This document shows positions 1-6,099 of a DNA stretch of 7,027 nt, piece by piece; the first letter of the stretch is position 1; each line of letters opens with the position of its first letter. This stretch comes from JAAYFT01 sp041655755 (GTDB taxonomy: Bacteria; Bacillota; Clostridia; Tissierellales; Tissierellaceae): contig JBBAEY010000097.1 of assembly GCA_041655755.1 (NCBI GenBank), positions 1 to 7,027 on the forward strand. Direction: 5' to 3'. The notes under the pieces are model-generated. The model was not told where the DNA came from. It did not search any database and worked only from the letters and a program-made list of their open reading frames with translations. A program made the position numbers and the translations under genes.

Positions 1-473
1 AGCTGCCTGTTTTCAGATACTTTTTGCCTAAATAGGCCTTTTTCATATCTTAATCCATAGCCATGTCCGGGCATCTTCAAGGAAGCTAGGGAGTCTAAAA
101 ATGCGACTGCCAGTCTTCCAAGGCCGCCATTGCCCAGTCCTGGGTCATTTTCCTGAGCAAAAATCTTCTCTAGGGGCCTGGCTAGGTCCCTAAATAGGTC
201 ATCTGCTGTTTCATATAGGTCTAGGTACTGGAGGTTCTTTTTCATATAAGTGCCGGTGAGAAATTCCATAGATAGGTAAAATACCTGTTTTACCTTGTTT
301 TCCCTATATAGTTTCTTTCTCTTGTGGAGCTTTCTCCCTATCTCTTCTTTCAATACGGTTCCCAAACTCAGGTATAGCTCTCTGTCACTTGCTTCATCTA
401 TGGATTTGCCCGATATTTGATAAAGCTGTTTTTCTATTCTTTCTAATAATAATTCCTTAGTCATTTTAGTCAT
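1..473 (-). CDS. glgP: Glycogen phosphorylase, N-terminal part (gene runs off the left edge)
   Basis: The visible 157 codons encode the N-terminal part of a GT35 glycogen/maltodextrin phosphorylase, the cytoplasmic PLP enzyme that releases glucose-1-phosphate from alpha-1,4-glucan ends. Family blocks are clear: KQVFYLSMEFLTG (residues 62-74), then DPGLGNGGLGRLAVAFLDS (110-128), which carries the glycine-rich active-site loop, then GYGLRYEKGLFRQ (138-150). Full-length members have roughly 800 residues, so about four fifths, including the PLP lysine, lies outside the window. I start it at the ATG at 473. A GAGGTGA Shine-Dalgarno ends close upstream, and its GAGG core sits 6 bases from this ATG but 15 from the alternative ATG three codons later (464). 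The gene follows the glgA stop by 9 bases, so it is probably translated from the same message. One oddity is that the usual Arg after EFL(I/M)G is Thr75. Phosphorylase identity is very secure; GlgP rather than maltodextrin-specific MalP is inferred from the operon. Confidence 0.95.
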   Translation of the reverse strand, partial: MTKMTKELLLERIEKQLYQISGKSIDEASDRELYLSLGTVLKEEIGRKLHKRKKLYRENKVKQVFYLSMEFLTGTYMKKNLQYLDLYETADDLFRDLARPLEKIFAQENDPGLGNGGLGRLAVAFLDSLASLKMPGHGYGLRYEKGLFRQKVSENRQ

Positions 474-476
474 TTG

Positions 477-484
477 TCACCTCT
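477..484 (-). promoter_or_regulatory. Ribosome binding site of glgP
   Basis: AGAGGTGA on the minus strand matches the 16S anti-Shine-Dalgarno over GAGGTGA. It overlaps the glgA TAG stop (485-483), which suggests translational coupling. Its distance favours the ATG at 473 over the ATG at 464. Confidence 0.7.
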
Positions 485-1913
485 ATTTATTTTTAAGTTC
501 CTTATATATTTCTATATATTCCTTTGACGATTCTTCCCAGTCATTTTTAGATTCCATGGCCTGTATCATAATTTCATTCCATATGCCCTTGTCCTCATAA
601 AGGTTCAGTGCAAGCCTTATGCTATTTAATAATTCATGGGCATTGAAATTTTGAAAGCTAAATCCATTGCCCTTTCCTGTAAACCTATTGTAGGGTATGA
701 CCGTATCCTTTAGTCCTCCAGTCTCCCTCACAATGGGAAGGGTCCCATATCTTAGAGAGATAAGCTGTGAGATACCGCAGGGCTCTGCCATGGATGGCAT
801 AACAAATATATCTGCACCGGCGTAAATTAGGTGGGATTCCCTTTCATTGAAATATATTCTGGAACTTACCTTGTCTGGATATTTCCACTGAAAGTGCTTG
901 AATATATCTTCATATTCCTTGTCACCTGTACCCAAAACCACAAATTGTATATCTTCTTGCAAAAGTTCATCCAGAATATGGACTATTAAGTCTAAACCCT
1001 TCATGGCTACGAGCCTGCTAACCATGGCCAGCAAGGGTACATCCTTCAGAGGAAGATTGTAAAGCTTTTGCAGCCTGGTCTTATTGTCCTTCTTCTTGTC
1101 AATGGATTCAAGGTCATAGTTTACTGCTATGTTCTTATCCCAGGCGGGATTATATAGGCTGTAATCGATTCCATTTACTATGCCCACTAGTTTGTTTTCA
1201 TTTTTCCTGATTATTCCCTCTAGCCCCTCACCAAAAAATTCATATTTTATTTCCTCTGCATAGGTCTTGGAAACTGTTGTCAAAGCATCTGAATATACTA
1301 TTCCAGCCTTCATGAAATTTATCTTGTCGTAAAACTTAAGCCCATCGTCTCCATAATAATCCTCTGACAAGCCCCCAATATCCCCCAAAATAGATCTATC
1401 AAAGACCCCTTGGTACTTTAGATTGTGAATGGTAAATACGGTCCTCATGCCCTCATAAAATCTATCTCCCTTGGCAAAGTCTTTTATATATAGGGGGACT
1501 AGCCCTGAGTGCCAGTCGTTTAAGTGAACAATATCTGCCTTAAAATCTACTTTCCTCAATAGGACTGCAACAGCCTTGGAAAAATAAATAAACCTTTCTC
1601 CATCGTCGTATTCTCCATAAATCTTATCTCTTTTGAAATAGTATTCATTGTCTATGAAATAGTGAACTACTCCATTATGGATTGCAGAGAATATTCCCAG
1701 GTGCTGCCTTCGCCAACCCAAATCTATGAAACACTCAACTTCCTTCTTCAAGGTGGTTTTAAACTCGCCGCTTATGGCAGAATACAGGGGCATAACTACC
1801 CTTATATCTTGACCGCTATCCTTTATGGCCTTGGGAAGAGAGCCTGCAACGTCGGCCAAGCCACCTGTTTTGATAAAGGGGGCAACTTCAGAAGCCACAT
1901 ATAATATTTTCAT
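483..1913 (-). CDS. glgA: Glycogen synthase (ADP-glucose type, GT5)
   Basis: This enzyme transfers glucose from ADP-glucose to the non-reducing end of alpha-1,4-glucan in the cytoplasm. It has 476 residues, essentially the length of E. coli GlgA (477). The N-terminal Rossmann domain opens with MKILYVASEVAPF and the ADP-glucose loop KTGGLADVAGSLP (15-27). LNDWHSGLVP (131-140) carries the conserved His, and TIHNLKYQGVF (161-171) follows. The C-terminal GT-B domain has VSRLVAMKGLDL (298-309), with Arg300 and Lys305, and AEPCGISQ (376-383), with Glu377 and Cys379, followed by YGTLPIVRETGGLKDTV. These residues correspond to the catalytic and nucleotide-binding positions known from the E. coli enzyme, so activity is expected. 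The ATG at 1913 is preceded by AAGGAA (1926-1921) at 7 bases, inside the end of glgD, and lies 4 bases after the glgD stop. The next gene, glgP, starts 9 bases downstream. Confidence 0.97.
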   Translation of the reverse strand: MKILYVASEVAPFIKTGGLADVAGSLPKAIKDSGQDIRVVMPLYSAISGEFKTTLKKEVECFIDLGWRRQHLGIFSAIHNGVVHYFIDNEYYFKRDKIYGEYDDGERFIYFSKAVAVLLRKVDFKADIVHLNDWHSGLVPLYIKDFAKGDRFYEGMRTVFTIHNLKYQGVFDRSILGDIGGLSEDYYGDDGLKFYDKINFMKAGIVYSDALTTVSKTYAEEIKYEFFGEGLEGIIRKNENKLVGIVNGIDYSLYNPAWDKNIAVNYDLESIDKKKDNKTRLQKLYNLPLKDVPLLAMVSRLVAMKGLDLIVHILDELLQEDIQFVVLGTGDKEYEDIFKHFQWKYPDKVSSRIYFNERESHLIYAGADIFVMPSMAEPCGISQLISLRYGTLPIVRETGGLKDTVIPYNRFTGKGNGFSFQNFNAHELLNSIRLALNLYEDKGIWNEIMIQAMESKNDWEESSKEYIEIYKELKNK

Positions 1914-1917
1914 AAAA

Positions 1918-3042
1918 TCATTCCTTCACTATCTTTTGATATTTTTCCACTACATAGGGGGCCTGGGCACTGCCTCCTATATTAACGCCTTTTCCTATAT
2001 AGGTTTGCTTATCCAATACGGCATTTACAACTATTGCATTATCCTCAATGATGGATTTTTGCATTACAACTGAGTTCTTTACAAAGGCACCCTTGCCTAT
2101 TTTCACTCCCCTAAATACAATTGAGTTCTCCACATCTCCTTCTATGACACAGCCATTGGCTATTAGTGAGTTTTGTACATTTGATGATTCTGTATATAGG
2201 GTAGATGGCTCATCTTTGGACTTGGTATATATAGCACCACCCTTGAAGAATAGCTCCCTAGATATATCCTTTGACAGGAGATTCAAATTAGCCTTGTAAA
2301 AGGACCTCAGGTCCCTAATTGTCTCCACATGTCCCTTGAATTCATAGCTATTGATTATATATTTGTCTTTATATAAAATTAGGGCATCTTTAAAATGGCT
2401 TGTGTTTCCATTTTCTATAGAGTCCTTTATTATTTTAATGAGTATGTTTTTCTTTACAAATGCCATGCCTATATAGTGGTTGAATTTTTCCTCAGTTGAC
2501 AGGTTGACCCCTAGGTTTTCAAATAAACCATTTTCCCTTATATGAATCTTATCACAGTTTATAAGCTTGCCTTCTGGGTCCGATTGCTCCTTGTATATCA
2601 AGGTCATATCTGCACCAGAGCTGATAAAATGTCTAAAAGCCTCTTCTATATTTAGTTTGGCTATAATATTTGGATTGCTAAGAAATACGTATTCTTCCCT
2701 GGTCCTATGGAAAAACTCCATGGTACTGTATAATTGGGCAATATCGCCCATACGGAATCCTATGTGGTTATCGTTTATTGGCGGATATAGGAAAAGCCCA
2801 TTTATTCTCCTATTGAGGTCCCAAGGCTTACCATCTCCCAGATGGTCCATGGTAGACCTAATCTTTTCACCAGTATATACAGCTATGGTCCTTATATTGT
2901 GGTTTACCATATTGGAGATTGTAAAATCTATCAGTCTATATCTGCCCCCAAAGGGCAGCATATAGGATGGTCTATTTTTACATAAGCTACCAAAATTACT
3001 ATCCCTTTCCAATGCGGTTATTATCCCTAAACACTTATCCAT
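1918..3042 (-). CDS. glgD: GlgD, non-catalytic-type subunit of glucose-1-phosphate adenylyltransferase
   Basis: This 374-residue paralogue of GlgC has the same layout: an N-terminal nucleotidyltransferase fold and a C-terminal left-handed beta-helix (about 285-358, with hexapeptide-like NSLIANGCVIEGDVENSIVF). The fold is kept, for example YMLPFGGRYRLIDFTISN (27-44), but the active site is not. The GGQGSRL nucleotide loop is replaced by ITALERDSNFGSL (8-20). The SGDH metal and catalytic block is SNPN (122-125), with Pro in place of the Asp. The sugar-phosphate Lys of the EEKP block is missing (FENLG, 174-178). In Gram-positive bacteria GlgD is known to associate with GlgC and modulate its activity, so that role is inferred here. 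I use the ATG at 3042, 7 bases after AGGGGG. A longer reading from TTG at 3066 would add 8 residues and overlap glgC, but lacks its own ribosome binding site. The stop is 4 bases before glgA. Confidence 0.95.
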   Translation of the reverse strand: MDKCLGIITALERDSNFGSLCKNRPSYMLPFGGRYRLIDFTISNMVNHNIRTIAVYTGEKIRSTMDHLGDGKPWDLNRRINGLFLYPPINDNHIGFRMGDIAQLYSTMEFFHRTREEYVFLSNPNIIAKLNIEEAFRHFISSGADMTLIYKEQSDPEGKLINCDKIHIRENGLFENLGVNLSTEEKFNHYIGMAFVKKNILIKIIKDSIENGNTSHFKDALILYKDKYIINSYEFKGHVETIRDLRSFYKANLNLLSKDISRELFFKGGAIYTKSKDEPSTLYTESSNVQNSLIANGCVIEGDVENSIVFRGVKIGKGAFVKNSVVMQKSIIEDNAIVVNAVLDKQTYIGKGVNIGGSAQAPYVVEKYQKIVKE

Positions 3043-3049
3043 TTTTCTG

Positions 3050-3055
3050 CCCCCT
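3050..3055 (-). promoter_or_regulatory. Ribosome binding site that fixes the glgD start
   Basis: AGGGGG on the minus strand lies 7 bases before the ATG at 3042 and overlaps the glgC TAG stop (3056-3054). It supports the short glgD form over the TTG at 3066. The overlap with the stop suggests coupling of glgD to glgC translation. Confidence 0.6.
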
Positions 3056-4190
3056 ATTCCTCCCAAATTTTCTTTCCTGAAATCAAATATATCTTCTTAT
3101 CTCCAATTTCCCCAATCTTAGCGTCTGCCTCCACAGTAGTATCTTCCAATATTACGGCATTATTTATTACAGCCCCTGCTTTTATGGTGCAATTTGACAA
3201 GACAACTGAATTGTTGACAACGGCTCCCTCCTCTACTACTATTTCACTAAAGAGTATGCTGTTATTCAGCTCTCCCATTATATGGCAGCCCTCGTTTACC
3301 AGGGAATTGTTGACAACTGCTCCCCTGGCTATATATTGGGGGGGTAGATTCTTATTCTTTGTGTATATTCTCCAGGATTTGTCGTATAGGTTGAGGGTGT
3401 TTTTATCATCTAGCAGATCCATATTTGCTTCCCAGTAGCTGCGAACAGTACCGACATCCTTCCAATAACCATCAAAATTCCAGGCATACATCTTTTTATT
3501 GTCCTCAAGCATTTTGGGTAGGACATTTTTGCCAAAGTCGTGTTCCGATTCCTTATCCTTGCTGTCCTTCTTTAAATACCTTTTTAGTTCCTTCCAATTG
3601 AACATGTATATCCCCATGGAAGCCATGTTGTTCTTTGGCTTTGGAGGTTTCTCTTCAAATTCAACTATTTTCTTATTTTCGTCAGTATTGATTATGCCAA
3701 AACGAGGTGCCTCATCCCATGGAACTTCCATGACTGCAATGGTGACGTCAGCCTTGTTTTTCTTGTGGTAGTCTAAAAGCTCATTGTAATCCATCTTGTA
3801 GATGTGGTCCCCTGATAGTATAAGAACATACTGTGGTTCTAATTCATCTAGGTAATCTATATTTTCGTACACTGCATTGGCGGTGCCAGTGTACCATCTC
3901 CCTCCCTCTTCTGACGTAAAGGGCGGGAGTATTCTCAAACCACCTATATTCCTGTCGTAATCCCAGGCTGAACCTATGCCAATATGGGTATTCAGCAAGT
4001 AGGGTTTATACTGGGTCAGTATCCCAATGTTTGAAATCCCCGAATTAGTTGCATTGCTCAAGGCAAAGTCAATAATTCTATACTTACCACCGAAAGGTAC
4101 GGCAGGTTTTGCAATCTTACTGGTTAATGCCTTTAATCTAGATCCCTGTCCTCCAGCCAGCAACATGGCAACTACTTTATTCCCTATCAA
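3054..4190 (-). CDS. glgC: Glucose-1-phosphate adenylyltransferase (ADP-glucose pyrophosphorylase), catalytic subunit
   Basis: This enzyme makes ADP-glucose and pyrophosphate from ATP and glucose-1-phosphate, the committed step of bacterial glycogen synthesis. It has 378 residues, normal for Firmicutes. All catalytic blocks are intact: the nucleotide loop LAGGQGSRL (11-19), KPAVPFGGKYRIIDFALSN (28-46), GTANAVYEN (102-110), SGDHIYKMDY (126-135) with the metal-binding Asp128, and VEFEEKP (176-182) with Lys181 at the position of the glucose-1-phosphate Lys of E. coli GlgC. DVGTVRSYWEAN (245-256) follows. The C-terminus (about 288-360) is a left-handed beta-helix with repeated NNS(L/I/V)V motifs, used for oligomer contacts. 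The start is TTG at 4190: it is preceded by AAGGGGGG, an in-frame TAA lies just upstream, and the first internal ATG falls at codon 9, directly before the nucleotide loop. Only 1 base separates it from the glgB stop. With glgD next door, a GlgC/GlgD hetero-oligomer is likely (inference). Confidence 0.97.
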   Translation of the reverse strand: MIGNKVVAMLLAGGQGSRLKALTSKIAKPAVPFGGKYRIIDFALSNATNSGISNIGILTQYKPYLLNTHIGIGSAWDYDRNIGGLRILPPFTSEEGGRWYTGTANAVYENIDYLDELEPQYVLILSGDHIYKMDYNELLDYHKKNKADVTIAVMEVPWDEAPRFGIINTDENKKIVEFEEKPPKPKNNMASMGIYMFNWKELKRYLKKDSKDKESEHDFGKNVLPKMLEDNKKMYAWNFDGYWKDVGTVRSYWEANMDLLDDKNTLNLYDKSWRIYTKNKNLPPQYIARGAVVNNSLVNEGCHIMGELNNSILFSEIVVEEGAVVNNSVVLSNCTIKAGAVINNAVILEDTTVEADAKIGEIGDKKIYLISGKKIWEE

Positions 4191-4191
4191 T

Positions 4192-6060
4192 TTAATCCCC
4201 CCTTAATTTTAAATACATGCCTCCTAGAGGCGGTATATCCACCCTTATTGAATAATCCCTACCATGCTGGGGAAGCTTCTCTGCCCTGTAGGATTTTACC
4301 CTCTTTACACTGCCTCCATATCTTCTATGGTCGCTATTTATCAGTGTTTTGTAGCTACCTTCTTCTGATACTCCTATGGGATAGGAGTCCCTTGGAACCG
4401 GTGTGAAATTAAGTACAACTATTAGCCTTTCCCCCTCTTTGCTTATCCTTTCAAAGGCTATGATACTTTCCATATGATTCCTATGCTCTATCCACTCAAA
4501 TCCGTCATAGCTGCTATCCTGTGAATACAGGCAGGCTTCTCCCCCATAAAATTTGTTCAATTCCTTGACATAGTTTTTTGTTTTCTGGTGCATTTCATAG
4601 TCCAGTAGGAACCAATCCAGTTGTTCCCACTCATTCCACTCGATAAACTGGCCAAATTCCCCTCCCATATACAATAATTTCTTCCCCGGATGTGCATACA
4701 TATAAAGGTATAACAGCCTTAAGTTTGAAAACTTTTCCTTGTAGCTGCCGGGCATTTTGTTTATAAGAGATTTCTTACCGTGTACAACTTCATCATGGCT
4801 AAGTGGTAAAATGAAGTTTTCAGAAAAACTATAACTTATGGAAAATGTCAAGGCATTCTGATTTCCCTTTCTAAAATAAGGGTCCGTCTCCATATATTCT
4901 AATATGTCATTCATCCAGCCCATATTCCACTTGTAGTTAAATCCCAGTCCCCCCTTATCAATTGGGTGGGTCACCAGGGGCCAGGTAGTTGATTCCTCTG
5001 CAATCATCATGGTGGCTGGATAGTTCTCAAAGATTACAGTATTGAGCCTCTTTATAAATTCTATGGCATCTAGGTTCTCCCTGCCTCCAAGCCTATTCTT
5101 CAAATCCTTGCCCCCAAAGTCTAGGTAGAGCATATAAGCTACTGCATCTATCCTCAATCCGTCTATATGATAATAGTCATGCCAGTAAAGGGCATTAGAT
5201 ATTAAAAAACTCACTACTTCAGGCTTTGAAAAGTCGAAATTCAAGGTCCCCCATTGTTCGTTTTCGGCTAGGTCCTTGTCCTCTGGTTCAAAACAAGCAC
5301 TTCCATCAAAGCTCCCTAGTCCAAAATCGTCCTTACAAAAATGAACTGGTACCCAATCTAATATTACACCTATACCCATATTATGGCACTTGTTTACAAG
5401 ATACATGAAATCCTTGGGCTGGCCAAATCTGCTGCTGGGAGCAAAGTAACCTGTTAGCTGATATCCCCAGGATCCATCATAGGGATGTTCCATAATTGGC
5501 ATCAGCTCTATATGAGTATAGCCCATGGACTTTACATATCTTACTAGGTCATCGGCCAGCTCCCTATAGGAATAGGGGCTGCCGTCTTCCTTCTTCTTCC
5601 AGGACATGAGATTTACCTCATATATGGATACTGGTTTATTATAACTTTCTTGCCTGCTTTTTATCCATTCCTTATCGCTCCATTTAAACCCCTTGATATC
5701 GTAGTATTTAGAGGCTGTATGAGGTCTGGTCTCCGCATGAAATCCATAGGGGTCGGCCTTGATCCTTTCTTCACCCTCCCTGCCTATTATCCTGTACTTG
5801 TATGAATCAAAATCCTTTACATCTTCAACGACAATATTCCATAGTCCACTGTTTTTTATTCTTCTAAGTGGTAGGCTTGTCCCATGCCAGTTGTTAAAAT
5901 CCCCCATTAAATATAGCTCCTTGGCATTAGGTGCCCATAGGACAAATCTAACACCAGTTTGTACTCTGTGGGCACCTAAAAATTCATATGACCTATAATA
6001 TGTTCCCTCGTGAAAAAGATAAGCATCTAACTCCCCATTCTCTATATAATGGTAGTTCAT
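4192..6060 (-). CDS. glgB: 1,4-alpha-glucan (glycogen) branching enzyme, GH13
   Basis: This enzyme cuts an alpha-1,4 chain and rejoins it through an alpha-1,6 bond, creating glycogen branches. It has 622 residues, the short Firmicutes form: it lacks the extra N1 domain of the 728-residue E. coli enzyme but keeps a CBM48 module (about 25-120, with FVLWAPNAKELYLMGDFNNW). The (beta/alpha)8 domain shows the family regions: ELMPIMEHPYDGSWGYQLTGYFAPSSRFG (185-213, preceding DWVPVHF), GLRIDAVAYM (301-310) with nucleophile Asp305, AEESTTWP (354-361) with acid/base Glu355, and LPLSHDEVVHGK (418-429) with His422 and Asp423. A beta-sandwich domain ends the protein (about 530-622). The ATG at 6060 follows AGAGGGGGG (6074-6066) by 5 bases. 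It is the first gene of the glg cluster. The 36-base gap to the upstream permease leaves little room for its own promoter. Confidence 0.97.
   Translation of the reverse strand: MNYHYIENGELDAYLFHEGTYYRSYEFLGAHRVQTGVRFVLWAPNAKELYLMGDFNNWHGTSLPLRRIKNSGLWNIVVEDVKDFDSYKYRIIGREGEERIKADPYGFHAETRPHTASKYYDIKGFKWSDKEWIKSRQESYNKPVSIYEVNLMSWKKKEDGSPYSYRELADDLVRYVKSMGYTHIELMPIMEHPYDGSWGYQLTGYFAPSSRFGQPKDFMYLVNKCHNMGIGVILDWVPVHFCKDDFGLGSFDGSACFEPEDKDLAENEQWGTLNFDFSKPEVVSFLISNALYWHDYYHIDGLRIDAVAYMLYLDFGGKDLKNRLGGRENLDAIEFIKRLNTVIFENYPATMMIAEESTTWPLVTHPIDKGGLGFNYKWNMGWMNDILEYMETDPYFRKGNQNALTFSISYSFSENFILPLSHDEVVHGKKSLINKMPGSYKEKFSNLRLLYLYMYAHPGKKLLYMGGEFGQFIEWNEWEQLDWFLLDYEMHQKTKNYVKELNKFYGGEACLYSQDSSYDGFEWIEHRNHMESIIAFERISKEGERLIVVLNFTPVPRDSYPIGVSEEGSYKTLINSDHRRYGGSVKRVKSYRAEKLPQHGRDYSIRVDIPPLGGMYLKLRGD
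4197..4204 (-). promoter_or_regulatory. Ribosome binding site supporting the TTG start of glgC
   Basis: AAGGGGGG on the minus strand ends 6 bases before the TTG at 4190 and lies inside the last codons of glgB. An in-frame TAA at 4205-4203 excludes any start further upstream apart from a weak ATT, so this site and the TTG define the glgC start. Confidence 0.65.
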
Positions 6061-6065
6061 TGAAT

Positions 6066-6074
6066 CCCCCCTCT
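6066..6074 (-). promoter_or_regulatory. Ribosome binding site of glgB
   Basis: AGAGGGGGG on the minus strand sits 5 bases before the glgB ATG. It contains GAGG followed by a G run, so several pairing registers with the 16S tail are possible. Confidence 0.65.
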
Positions 6075-6083
6075 TTTATATGA

Positions 6084-6099
6084 TGACAGCATACTGTCA
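6084..6099 (-). repeat. Short perfect inverted repeat between the permease and glgB
   Basis: TGACAG and CTGTCA are perfect 6-base arms around a 4-base centre. The repeat starts in the permease TGA stop (6099-6097) and fills much of the 36-base gap before glgB. It could form a small RNA hairpin or a protein-binding site. No T run follows it on the transcribed strand (TCATATAAAAG comes next), so it does not look like an intrinsic terminator. A repeat this short can arise by chance. Confidence 0.4.

Noticed and set aside
300..2800. Recurrent CTATATAGG-like short strings across the minus-strand genes
   Set aside because: They fall inside coding sequence, at irregular spacing and with variable flanks, and are explained by frequent TAT, ATA, CTA and AGG codons.
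1662..2965. Several plus-strand open frames opposite glgA and glgD (e.g. 1662-1904, 2567-2965)
   Set aside because: They lie wholly antisense to well-supported genes, show no recognisable motif, and their translations look like reverse-frame readings of the glg genes.
3043..3066. Longer glgD form starting at TTG 3066
   Set aside because: It overlaps glgC by 13 bases, has no Shine-Dalgarno before it, and adds a Gly-rich leader that is really the ribosome binding region of the ATG at 3042.
6084..6099. Inverted repeat as an intrinsic terminator of the permease gene
   Set aside because: The stem is short and not GC-rich, and it is not followed by a T run on the transcribed strand.
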